A DNA stretch of 61,446 nt. Source: Nostoc sp. CHAB 5834 (lineage in GTDB: Bacteria; Cyanobacteriota; Cyanobacteriia; Cyanobacteriales; Nostocaceae). A program made the position numbers and the translations under genes. Below are positions 1 to 8,738 of this stretch, piece by piece; the stretch's first letter is position 1; every line of letters starts with the position of its first letter. The notes below the pieces were generated by a model. It was not told where the DNA came from and did not search any database. It saw nothing but the letters and a program-made list of their open reading frames with translations. The stretch covers positions 1 through 61,446 of the forward strand of contig JAIVFU010000039.1 of NCBI GenBank assembly GCA_020829485.1, read 5' to 3'.

Positions 1-60
1 TTGTTGCTCACTAGTCATTTCAACCCGGATACTTGAGATACGTCCTTGCATGTCTGATTT

Positions 61-726
61 TTATACTACCCTACAAAAAATATCCTCCTCTATTTCCGAC
101 CCTTTTTTGCGGTGACGTGTACTAAGTCTATGTTGTAACATCACCAAAGTGTTTTCCATGTCTTCATGGATATTTACCCGCTTCATCTCTGCTTCTTCAT
201 GCCGAGAAAAGCGTTGTAGCGCTAGTACAATATCCCGAATGCGATCAGATCCTCTATACATTGCACCTATCAGGTTTTGCAGATCCGTAATCATAAAATT
301 CAGGTCTATATCTTTAACTATTTGCTGAATTTTTGGTGTGGCTTTGGGATATTCCTGTTGATAGACCTCAATCAGATTCACTAGGTCTTGCACATATTGA
401 CCAGCATATTGGAGATTCCCATAAATAAAACTGATAGGGTTATTAATCTCATGAGCAAGCCCAGCCACTAACTGTCCCAGCGCTACCATCTTTTCGTTCT
501 GAATCTGTTGAACTTGAGAGGCTTTCAAGTCGTCAAGAGCCTGTTGAAGTAAAAAGTTTTTTTCTTGTAGTTTAACTTGAAGCAAACGTAAATTAATCTG
601 ATTTTCAATTCGCAACACAACCTCTGCCCCATGAAAAGGTTTTGCAATATAATCTACACCACCAACATCAAAGGCTTTTACCTTATCTACAACATCATTC
701 AGGAGATAATACAGGCAGATTATCTA
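61..726 (-). pseudogene. decayed REC-histidine kinase (both ends lost)
   Basis: This is a remnant of a response-regulator/histidine-kinase gene. Read on the minus strand, positions 726 to about 619 still encode the end of a receiver domain (VKAFDVGGVDYIAKPF, with the conserved Lys), but an in-frame TAG at about 722-727 precedes it and the Asp-containing part is gone. A coiled linker and a HisKA domain follow, with the H-box GLAHEINNP. Translation then runs out of homology just after LQHRLS, and the stop lies at 61-63, so the whole ATPase domain is missing. It lies downstream of the hybrid kinase and the GGDEF-EAL gene on the same strand and was probably the third gene of that signalling operon. 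A short GTG-initiated peptide from 618 could still be made but would not be a working kinase. Confidence 0.75.
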
Positions 727-769
727 GCCGAAGGTTAAAAATTAAATTTTTCCAGGTGTTATTTGATAG

Positions 770-2605
770 TTACCATTGAGGTGCTGCGGCAAGTAACTTA
801 GTAACCAATTGTTCTTCTAGGGGTTTAGAAAACAGATATCCTTGAGCAAAATTACAGTTTAAAGTTCTTAATTGGGCTAACTGTTCTTGTGTCTCGACAC
901 CTTCTGCGATCGCACTCATTCCCATTGAGTTGGCAATGCTAATCATTGCTGGTACTAGTCCCATATTCTCTTTGTTTTCTTGCATACGTTTAACGAAAGA
1001 TTTATCAATTTTGAGTGCATTCAAAGGAAAACTGTGCAAATAACTTAAAGAGGAATATCCTGTACCAAAGTCATCCATAATCAACTTTATTTTTCGCTGC
1101 TTTAGTTGTTGAAGAATTATTGCAATTGCATCAGAATTTTCCATAATTACACTTTCTGTAATTTCTAATTCTAAGTATGCAGAATTTATGTTATATTCAT
1201 AAATTATTCGGTCAATTTGATCTACCAAATTAGGCTGTGAAAATAACCGTGCGCTCAAATTGACACTCATAGTTAGAGGTTCTGGTGTCACTGGATGATG
1301 TTGCCAAATGCTGAGTTGACGACAAGCTGACTGTAATACCCAAATATTGATGGCATTAATCAAACCTGTTTCTTCTGCCACAGGAATAAATTCTATGGGA
1401 GAAACCAAACCGCGAATCGGATGTTGCCAGCGCACCAAGGCTTCAAATCCAGAAATTCTGCCTGTAGCCAGTGAAACAATTGGCTGATAGTAAACGAGGA
1501 ATTCTTGTCTTTCAACAGCCCTTCGTAGATCATTTTCTAACTCTAAAAGCTGAATAGCTTCCTGATGCATCGCTGGATTGAAAACGTGATATTTGGCTCT
1601 TCCTTGAGCCTTAGCCCGATACATTGCCGTATCAGCATCCCGCAGCAAATATTCAGGGCGCTCGTAATCTTTATTGCCCCAACTAATCCCAATACTGACA
1701 TTCATAAATACTTCATATCTGGACAGCTTAAAAGCGAGTGATAGCTGTTGCAGAATTTGTTCGGCAACTTGGATTGCCATATTGATATGTGTGATATCTT
1801 GTAAGATAATTCCAAATTCGTCACCGCCCAACCGTGCTAGAGTATTAATAGGTGTCAGACATGCTTGCAGGCGATAAGCGATGGCTATGAGCAATTCATC
1901 TCCCACCAGATGTCCAAGGGAATCATTGATAACTTTGAAGCGATCGCAGTCCAAAAAAAGGAGTGCAAACTGATAACTAGATTCTTCCTTAGCCCGATTT
2001 AAAGCATTTTCTAGTCGCCTAATAAACAAAACTCGGTTTGGTAATCCAGTCAGCGAATCATGCAGCGCTATGTCTAACAGTTGACTTTGCAATTTCTGGC
2101 GGGAATTTATTTCTTCTTGGAGTTTTTGGAGAGTTTTTTCTAGCTCCCAAGTCCGCAGTTTTACCCGATCTTCCAGTTCGACATTTAGCTTCAATACTTC
2201 TAATCGCGCCGATCTCAATGCCAGTTGATTTTGCACGCGCACTAAAACTTCTTGAAACTCAAAAGGTTTGGTGATGTAATCTACACCACCTACCTTAAAG
2301 GCTTTAACTTTGTCAAAAACATCATCTAAAGCGCTAATAAAAATCACCGGAATATCGGCTGTTAGCTCCCAAGCTTTAAAGGTCTGACAAATTTCATAGC
2401 CATCTACTTGTGGCATCATAATATCAAGTAGAATCAAATCCGGTAATAGTGTTTGAGTTGCTGTCAGTGCCATTTGCCAGTTCAAGGCTTTACGAACTTT
2501 ATACCCTTCCCTTGTCAATATGGACGATAAAACCCGGAGGTTATCCGCCATATCGTCAATGATCAAAATATCTTTTTTATTAGGGTCTAAATGCTCGTGA
2601 TTCAT
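770..2605 (-). CDS. response regulator with GGDEF and EAL domains
   Basis: A 611-residue output protein for cyclic-di-GMP signalling. An N-terminal receiver (about residues 12-130) has the acidic pair IDD, phospho-acceptor Asp61 in LLLDIMMP and Lys113 in ITKPF. A coiled linker (130-175) leads to a diguanylate cyclase domain with an intact GGDEF motif at 260-264. I see no RxxD inhibitory site just before it. A phosphodiesterase domain follows with EALVRW from residue 388, DDFGTGYSS and AIAEGVET, so both activities could be present. The start codon overlaps the end of the upstream hybrid kinase by 4 bp, which implies translational coupling, so that kinase is the likely phosphodonor. Cytoplasmic. 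Which enzymatic activity dominates cannot be read from sequence. Confidence 0.93.
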   Translation of the reverse strand: MNHEHLDPNKKDILIIDDMADNLRVLSSILTREGYKVRKALNWQMALTATQTLLPDLILLDIMMPQVDGYEICQTFKAWELTADIPVIFISALDDVFDKVKAFKVGGVDYITKPFEFQEVLVRVQNQLALRSARLEVLKLNVELEDRVKLRTWELEKTLQKLQEEINSRQKLQSQLLDIALHDSLTGLPNRVLFIRRLENALNRAKEESSYQFALLFLDCDRFKVINDSLGHLVGDELLIAIAYRLQACLTPINTLARLGGDEFGIILQDITHINMAIQVAEQILQQLSLAFKLSRYEVFMNVSIGISWGNKDYERPEYLLRDADTAMYRAKAQGRAKYHVFNPAMHQEAIQLLELENDLRRAVERQEFLVYYQPIVSLATGRISGFEALVRWQHPIRGLVSPIEFIPVAEETGLINAINIWVLQSACRQLSIWQHHPVTPEPLTMSVNLSARLFSQPNLVDQIDRIIYEYNINSAYLELEITESVIMENSDAIAIILQQLKQRKIKLIMDDFGTGYSSLSYLHSFPLNALKIDKSFVKRMQENKENMGLVPAMISIANSMGMSAIAEGVETQEQLAQLRTLNCNFAQGYLFSKPLEEQLVTKLLAAAPQW

Positions 2606-5600
2606 TCTACGTTTGTTTTAGTCAATTCCATGATTTTCTCAAACTGGTAGTTATTCGCTAAATCCCTGAGAACTTTGAAAACTTGACTATTATCTGATGG
2701 AATTTGCTTGAGTAACTCTAAAATCAGTTCATCGCTACAGCTAGCTGCGGCATAGTAAATATGTTGGAGCCACTCAGGGGACATTTCTGATAAATGGCTC
2801 AGGAGTTCGCTAACACTGATAAACATCGGTGTAGGTTGATCGACAACTGTTGTGTTTGTGTTTTCTACTTGCTTGGTATACTTTAAACCCAGATGTTGGC
2901 TTAGTTTTTCCAATAATACTTCTTGTGTAAATGGCTTGCGAATAAAATCATCGCACCCAATGGACAAAATTTTCTGCCGTTCTTCTTCAAAGGCGCTAGC
3001 AGTTAAAGCAATAATGATCGTCTTTGTGTTAGAGCAACTCTGCTCTGCCCCAGATAAGTCATCAGGGGGAGCCAGGGCTGTTGGCGATCGCTTTATGGCA
3101 TTATTGGCATCATTTTCCATGACACTAGTTGTTTCTGGTGTGGGGGACGCTGCGCCTAGCTGGCTTTTGAATAGCGGTACAACGAGAACTTCGGACTCGC
3201 CGGAATCGGGGAACCCAGACGCAAGGTACTGGCTCCTTGACGACAGCAGCTGTTCCGATTTTGACAACCTCCGCAACGTATTGGCTGCCCTATACCCTAT
3301 TTGTTTAGCTTTAATTATTCTTGTCGCTTCGTAACCGTCCATAATCGGCATTCGCATATCCATAAAAATCAAGTGTGGTTGCCAAGATTCCCAATTAGCA
3401 ATTGCTTCACTACCATCTATAGCTTCCCTGACTTCAAAGCCAACAAATGTGAGAATTTTAACTAACAACATCCGGCTTTCTTTGGAGTCGTCAACTACTA
3501 AGATCCGGTATGCTTTCTCAGTAGGTGCTAAAGCTAGAGTTTGGTATCTAATTTGGTTTGTTGGGATTTCTCTGGGGCAAGTTAAAGCAATCTGAATATC
3601 AAAGGCAAATCTACTACCGACACCAGGGATACTGTTGACAGTAATATCTCCTCCCATCAGTTGCACGTATTTTCGGCTAATCGCCAAACCTAGTCCCGTC
3701 CCTTGTTGGGATTTTCTGCCGATTTCCGTTTGCTCAAAAGCTTCAAACAACAAGTCAAGTTCTTGTGGGGCAATACCGCAGCCAGTATCTTGTACCTCGA
3801 AGAAGAGATAAGGAAGATGAGGGGGATATTGCTCCCTCATCTCCCTCATCTCCCCCATCTCCCCCTGCTCCCCAGCCCCCAGTCTCACCCGTAGTGTCAC
3901 CCTCCCAGTATTAGTAAATTTAATCGCATTTCCCAAAAGGTTGAGCAAGACTTGACACAGTTTATTTTCGTCTGTTTCTATGTATTTAGGAATGTTTTGT
4001 GCATATTCAAACACTAGTTCTAAATTTTTAGATGCAGCACTTGCATGTTGCATCTGTTCTAACTTCTTCAATACATGAATTAAGTCAAAGCTGCTGGTGT
4101 TTAATGTGATTCTGCCAGCTTCGATTTTGGACATTTCTAGAATGTCATTAATTAAGTTGAGTAGATGTTCTCCAGCCCGATTAATAATTGCCAAGTTTTC
4201 TTGATGTTCGCCAGATAGCGAATAATCTCGACTCATGAATTGGGTAAAACCGAGAATGGCATTAAGTGGGGTACGCAGTTCGTGGCTCATGTTAGCAAGG
4301 AATTCGCTTTTGGCCAGGTTAGCGGCGGTGCTTCGCGCCGCTTCACGAACAGCTGCTTGTTGTTCCTGTGCGGCAATTTTTTGCGATTGAATCAGTTCTT
4401 GTTGGGTGATTTGCAGTTGCTCGATAGCTTGCTGGAACTGTTCAGTACGTTTTTTTACTTGAGCCTCTAAGGTGCGATTGTATTCTGCTAATAAGTTTTC
4501 TGCTTGTTTGCGTTGGGTAATATCAAAAAATGTAGCGATCGCAAAAGTAAGATTTCCTGATTCATCATAAATTGGCTTTCCCAAAACTTCAATGGGAATA
4601 ATCTTGTCAGAATGGCGAATTTCCATATCATCGATCCTGGTGCTTTCCCCAAGCAATGCTCTCAAAATCGGCAGGCGATCGCTGGGGTAAAGTTGATCTG
4701 TGCCAGCAAGGTAAGCTTGATATACTTCTGACAATTGTTCCCTGCTAACTTGTGCGATCGCTCCTTGACCTAGAATTTGCTCTCCAATATTATTTGTGTA
4801 ATAAGGTTCACCTTCAGCATCTATAATAAATACACCTATAGGCATGGCTTCTAAAAATTGAGTTAGCCGAATCTGACTGTGAGATAGCGCCTCATTTAAG
4901 ACTTGCATCTGAGCATTTTTTGCTGACAAAGTATTGAATGATACTTGCAGTTGCTTTGCCATAGTTTCAAATGAGTTGGCTAGTTCCCCTAGTTCATCGG
5001 AACGCTGAATTTCTGGTATTTGCTCCCATTCACCTTTAGCAATTTTCTTCGCTGATGTGTTTAATTGTAAAATCGGCTTGATTACCCAGCCACTAGTCAA
5101 AATCCCAATTCTTGTAGCGACTAAAAAAGCAACTATGCACAGCAAAATGGTGACGCGGGTGTTAGCGTTAATTTGCTCCATAAATTCGCCTTCGGGAATC
5201 ACCGCCACAATTAGCCAATCTAAACCCAGTTCATCCCTCCAGTTTTTTACCTGCACAAAATAACGCGTTCCATCGGCGGTAAAACTTAGCTGTTGCTTCC
5301 CAACAACAAACCTAAGACTGCCAAAGCGTTTCCTCAAAGACTGTGTTGTAAGTCTAATTAAAGAATTTTGACTATCTAATGCTGATAGACGTTTTCCCTT
5401 ACCATTAATAATGGTATATGGTGGTTCGCTAGTAGAAGAAGCCACTATTAACCCAGAACGCTCTAAAATAAAAGTTTCACCCGAATCATTAATCTTTAAA
5501 TTGGCTAAAAAATTGCCAATTTGTGATAAAAGCAAATCAACACTAATCACCCCAACAAATTTGCCATTTTTATCGTAAACAGGATAGCTAGAAGATATGG

Positions 5601-6222
5601 ATATAATTTCTGGTTTATCTTCCCATTGATAAATTTGACTCCAAACTCGTTTGCCTAACTTAACTGGATCTGTATACCAAGCTTCTAGGCGAGGATCGTA
5701 ATTTTTAACTTCCTGTAAATGGCGGCGATTTCCTTGGTTGTCTGTAGGGTAAACATAAAGTTTACCGAGGCCATGCTTTTTGCTAACTTCATTAATTAAG
5801 AGCTTGCCATTATCTAAACGTTCAACACCGATAAATTCACCTTTGGAATTGGCAAAGCTGTTATAGCCAACATTGAAAACCTGCATTTGTTTCCAAAAGT
5901 AATTGCCGGTGGTTTGAAAATCCGAAGGATTGAGCAAACCTAGCTCAATCGCATCTAAGTTGATTTGATTAATTTGCTTCGGGGTTGTTAAATAGCTATC
6001 AAGATGCTGTTCAATGCGATCGCAGATTTCATTTTCTAGTTGCGTAGCAAGCTCCGTTACCGCTTTTTGACTGTTTTGATACGAAAGATAGCCCACAAGT
6101 CCCACCGCCCCACAAATTTGCAATATAAAGGGCACAATCAGAACATACCTCAGGGGCATATTGGCATAAACTTTGCCAACTAAGCGATTAATAGATTTAA
6201 CGGGCTGAAGTTTGGATAACAT
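2602..6222 (-). CDS. membrane hybrid histidine kinase (Cache-HAMP-PAS-HK-REC)
   Basis: A 1206-residue sensor. A transmembrane helix near residues 26-48 is followed by a large extracytoplasmic Cache-type sensing region to about 350, a second helix (about 358-378), HAMP, PAS (about 460-570), a coiled coil, HisKA with the H-box MSHELRTPLNAI (about 650), an ATPase domain (DTGCGI, GTGLGLAISRKY) and a C-terminal receiver (VVDDSKES, FMDMRMP, RKPF). Two regions look repeat-derived but keep the frame. One is a Glu/Met-rich stretch in the ATPase domain (GEMGEMREMRE, + strand about 3826-3885). The other is about 87 residues (978-1064, + strand 3031-3291) between helix 3 and strand 4 of the receiver. The gene overlaps the start of the GGDEF-EAL gene by 4 bp. 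The stimulus is unknown. Confidence 0.92.
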   Translation of the reverse strand: MLSKLQPVKSINRLVGKVYANMPLRYVLIVPFILQICGAVGLVGYLSYQNSQKAVTELATQLENEICDRIEQHLDSYLTTPKQINQINLDAIELGLLNPSDFQTTGNYFWKQMQVFNVGYNSFANSKGEFIGVERLDNGKLLINEVSKKHGLGKLYVYPTDNQGNRRHLQEVKNYDPRLEAWYTDPVKLGKRVWSQIYQWEDKPEIISISSSYPVYDKNGKFVGVISVDLLLSQIGNFLANLKINDSGETFILERSGLIVASSTSEPPYTIINGKGKRLSALDSQNSLIRLTTQSLRKRFGSLRFVVGKQQLSFTADGTRYFVQVKNWRDELGLDWLIVAVIPEGEFMEQINANTRVTILLCIVAFLVATRIGILTSGWVIKPILQLNTSAKKIAKGEWEQIPEIQRSDELGELANSFETMAKQLQVSFNTLSAKNAQMQVLNEALSHSQIRLTQFLEAMPIGVFIIDAEGEPYYTNNIGEQILGQGAIAQVSREQLSEVYQAYLAGTDQLYPSDRLPILRALLGESTRIDDMEIRHSDKIIPIEVLGKPIYDESGNLTFAIATFFDITQRKQAENLLAEYNRTLEAQVKKRTEQFQQAIEQLQITQQELIQSQKIAAQEQQAAVREAARSTAANLAKSEFLANMSHELRTPLNAILGFTQFMSRDYSLSGEHQENLAIINRAGEHLLNLINDILEMSKIEAGRITLNTSSFDLIHVLKKLEQMQHASAASKNLELVFEYAQNIPKYIETDENKLCQVLLNLLGNAIKFTNTGRVTLRVRLGAGEQGEMGEMREMREQYPPHLPYLFFEVQDTGCGIAPQELDLLFEAFEQTEIGRKSQQGTGLGLAISRKYVQLMGGDITVNSIPGVGSRFAFDIQIALTCPREIPTNQIRYQTLALAPTEKAYRILVVDDSKESRMLLVKILTFVGFEVREAIDGSEAIANWESWQPHLIFMDMRMPIMDGYEATRIIKAKQIGYRAANTLRRLSKSEQLLSSRSQYLASGFPDSGESEVLVVPLFKSQLGAASPTPETTSVMENDANNAIKRSPTALAPPDDLSGAEQSCSNTKTIIIALTASAFEEERQKILSIGCDDFIRKPFTQEVLLEKLSQHLGLKYTKQVENTNTTVVDQPTPMFISVSELLSHLSEMSPEWLQHIYYAAASCSDELILELLKQIPSDNSQVFKVLRDLANNYQFEKIMELTKTNVE
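3031..3291 (-). repeat. in-frame repeat-like insertion in the receiver domain
   Basis: About 261 bases without counterpart in normal receiver domains, encoding a Ser/Pro/Leu-rich peptide (beginning RAANTLRRLS and ending GAEQSCS). The receiver sequence is continuous on both sides: helix 3 ends in RIIKAKQ and strand 4 starts at KTIIIALTA. The length is a multiple of three and there are no stops. I infer insertion of an intergenic repeat element. Confidence 0.65.
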
Positions 6223-6700
6223 TGTTGTTTAATTCTCCCCCGGCATATATTAGGGGTATTCTTGCCATATCAGCTACCTTTAATATCAGGAGAATTACGG
6301 CGTATTATGCTTTGAACATGACATATTTTTATAGTACTTAGTATAAAAAAGCACAAAAAGTTTATTTTCTACTTCTTTGACTGGCTAAATTCCTCCAAGG
6401 CCTAATTTTCAGACTTTGCGGCCACACCTAAATTTACTCAGTTTTATCAGATTTTCTCCGATGAACTGAAATTTAACCGATAAGCTACAGTATGCCATTC
6501 TAAAATTCAGGTCGTCATTAGCACCCAATCCTAAATTTCATTTTTAATTGCTGATGTCTTGATTTTCCAGTATCAAAACCTTTGGACTTGTACAAAAACT
6601 TATATTTAAATACAACAATTTTAAAATTTTCATACAAATACAGAGTAAAAATAAAAAAAATTTACTTAATATTTTTTATTTTAAATAAATGTTAATTTTA
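6223..6700. other. AT-rich intergenic region, no gene seen
   Basis: 478 bases between the start of the hybrid kinase and the end of the MOSC gene. It is strongly AT-rich towards 6590-6700. It should contain the promoter of the kinase operon, but I cannot assign a specific site. Confidence 0.5.
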
Positions 6701-7486
6701 TTATAGAAGTATGTCAAGCTCATCGCCAATTTGTAAACTTTTTCCGGCTGACGATGGGGGTAATTGGGTATTGACACTCAATCTGTAAAAGTGATTAAAA
6801 GGCGATGAAGCAACCCAATTTGGCAGAGTTGCTTGTCGCTGGGCTGCAAAGATTTTTTGAAAGTTTGGGTAAGCTTTCCCTAAGTAAGAATCGCGTGTTG
6901 GAACTATACAACGCTGACATGGATTAACTCCAAAAAAATCCACATCTCCCACTCGAAAGGAGACTAAATCACCTTGTTCACCAAATAGCCGATCTTCCCA
7001 AAATGCTGATACACCATCAATCTCGATGTTGGCACGCATCCGACGGCGTATTTCATCTACAGTTAAACCAGGAAACCAAGAAGCTACTTCTGCCAATGTT
7101 GCTGTACTAATTACCGTTGGGCCAGGTGAGTGTGTATCGTCAGGAAAACCCATCATAGAGTTTTGCCTTAATGTGACAGCAAACTCAAAAAAATCACTCA
7201 AAATTGCTTCTAATCCTTGCCGCTCCTCATCCAGATGAAAAATTTGTTGTGAGTCGCCGCCTGGGATCTGTAACGAGATAGTTCTATTTAAGAGTGCAAA
7301 TTGCGCCCTTACTAAATTGATTTTAGCATGACGCTTGCCATTGACAAATCTATCGTGTCCGTCAAAAATGGCAAACTCGCGGTCATGCTGTAGTGCCCCA
7401 CTGGCAAGAACTCTAGCGTTTTCAACTTCAACACCATCCAGTGACTTAACTGGATACAGTAAAATCTTGGCTAGGTAAGGCATCAT
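6701..7486 (-). CDS. MOSC-domain protein
   Basis: About 261 residues, with an N-terminal MOSC beta-barrel (LAKILLYPVKSLDG at the start) and a C-terminal MOSC domain holding the conserved cysteine motif NPCQRCIVPTRD around residue 190. Proteins of this YcbX-like family handle sulfur or molybdenum-cofactor-linked chemistry; the substrate here is unknown. I place the start at the paired ATGs at 7483-7486. A longer reading from 7573 would add about 29 residues encoded by a heptamer repeat and the end of a MITE, which look non-genic. No clear Shine-Dalgarno sequence is visible. Confidence 0.85.
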   Translation of the reverse strand: MMPYLAKILLYPVKSLDGVEVENARVLASGALQHDREFAIFDGHDRFVNGKRHAKINLVRAQFALLNRTISLQIPGGDSQQIFHLDEERQGLEAILSDFFEFAVTLRQNSMMGFPDDTHSPGPTVISTATLAEVASWFPGLTVDEIRRRMRANIEIDGVSAFWEDRLFGEQGDLVSFRVGDVDFFGVNPCQRCIVPTRDSYLGKAYPNFQKIFAAQRQATLPNWVASSPFNHFYRLSVNTQLPPSSAGKSLQIGDELDILL

Positions 7487-7568
7487 AGTATTGAGGGGCA
7501 GGGGAAGAATTTTTAACTCTTGACTAATGACCAATGACTCCCCTGGTTTTCTGAGCAAGTAAGCACTA

Positions 7569-7778
7569 GACATCTCCAGAAATTAATTATGCGTTACCTG
7601 AAACCCGGCGTTGCTGAATGGAGGTATGAATTTGGATGTAGAGACGTAAAATTTTACGTCTCTACAAGGATTTTCACCGTAACGCACAATCGTTTTCATA
7701 CCGCAATCAGCAACGCCCCTGAAACCCTTGTCTTGACGTTGCAATGCAACGTCAAAACAATTCATTTTCGGAGATGTC
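7569..7778. mobile_element. 89-bp TA-flanked MITE carrying a nested 111-bp MITE
   Basis: The outer element has terminal inverted repeats GACATCTCC/GGAGATGTC flanked by TA on each side (7567-7568 and 7779-7780), the pattern of IS630/mariner-type insertion. Near its right end is an internal palindrome TTGACGTTGC-aat-GCAACGTCAA. It is interrupted by the inner element at 7607-7717 and a 10-bp duplication. Removing those leaves 89 bp, the same length as the copy at 15521-15609, with one base difference noticed. Confidence 0.85.
7607..7717. mobile_element. 111-bp MITE nested in another MITE
   Basis: It begins GGCGTTGCTGA and ends in the complement TCAGCAACGCC, and has a central palindrome (GTAGAGACGTAAAA/TTTTACGTCTCTAC). 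It is flanked by the direct repeat CCTGAAACCC at 7597-7606 and 7718-7727, a 10-bp target duplication. The uninterrupted target is seen once, undisturbed, in the copy at 15521-15609. It has no coding capacity. Confidence 0.85.
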
Positions 7779-7825
7779 TACTCGCGTTACTTGTTCAACC
7801 AGGGGAGCGTCAATAATATTTTTAA

Positions 7826-8467
7826 TTATGGATATATTGGCGATTTATCTATTCCTCCAACATGATTTAGAGGCCAGAACCGAACTACTGCCCGTCCAAT
7901 AATATTCTCGCGGGGGACAACACCCCAGCAGCGACCATCGTAACTATTATTACGATTATCACCTAGTACTAAATATGAACCGGCTGGTATAGTCTGGGGT
8001 TTCGCCAAAAAAGGTGGCTGTGGCCCTGATTGGCAAACATCAATAACTGTACTCTGACCAGAACCGAGGTAATTGGCTTCTGGGAGAGGTTTGTTGTTGA
8101 TATAGACTTTGCCATCCCTAAGTTGTATTTTTTCTCCAGGTAAGCCAATTACACGTTTAATAAAAGCATCTTGGTATTGTTCTTTCTGTAACTCTTTGGT
8201 AGGAGAAAATACTACAATGTCTCCCCGCTGTGGGTCAGCAAATTTATATTTCAACTTATCGACAATGATTTTATCTGCCTCCCACTGGTTTGGCGTACCA
8301 TGCAGAGTCGGTTCCATCGATCCAGAAGGAATCCAGCGTGCTTCAGCAACAAAGGTACGAATTCCCAGAGCTAGAACAATGCTCAATACAATTGTTCTAC
8401 CTAACTCTGCGATCCAAGAATTATCGGGTTGTTGACTAGAGTTGTTATCAGACACTTTATTTTGCAT
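7826..8467 (-). CDS. lepB: signal peptidase I
   Basis: 213 residues. Type I leader peptidase, which removes signal peptides on the outer face of the cytoplasmic or thylakoid membrane. One membrane anchor lies at about residues 22-40. The catalytic serine is Ser50 in SGSMEP and the general-base lysine is Lys104 in KRVIGLPGE; box E is GDNRNNS followed by SYDGRCWG. Length and motif order are normal for bacterial LepB. The start ATG at 8467 gives a short polar N-tail before the anchor. It is divergent from pyrC across a 271-bp AT-rich spacer that must carry both promoters. Confidence 0.95.
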   Translation of the reverse strand: MQNKVSDNNSSQQPDNSWIAELGRTIVLSIVLALGIRTFVAEARWIPSGSMEPTLHGTPNQWEADKIIVDKLKYKFADPQRGDIVVFSPTKELQKEQYQDAFIKRVIGLPGEKIQLRDGKVYINNKPLPEANYLGSGQSTVIDVCQSGPQPPFLAKPQTIPAGSYLVLGDNRNNSYDGRCWGVVPRENIIGRAVVRFWPLNHVGGIDKSPIYP

Positions 8468-8738
8468 GAAATTACTTAACGGAAGGAAAGATGTAGGTAA
8501 TTAACTTGCCTAGTGAGACTTTATCTGTTAATCTTAACGGGAAAATTTTAATTTCCTAGTCATGTTCCCATCTTGACTACCAATTTTAGATTGTGGATTT
8601 GACGGGGTTCTTCATAAATTAAAAATAAACTTTTTTTTAACGTGCGGCAAAAATTGGTTACTCCGATCGCAAATAAGTTTAACCTAAAAGCATAATTCTC
8701 TGTAATACATAGCTCCCTATCTCAACAAAGTTAACTCT

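Noticed and set aside
2852..3334. 160-codon frame antisense to the hybrid kinase
   Set aside because: Shadow of the repeat insertion and receiver domain of the real gene on the other strand.
7583..7816. Open frames on both strands within the nested MITE
   Set aside because: They simply read the palindromic element; no protein similarity.
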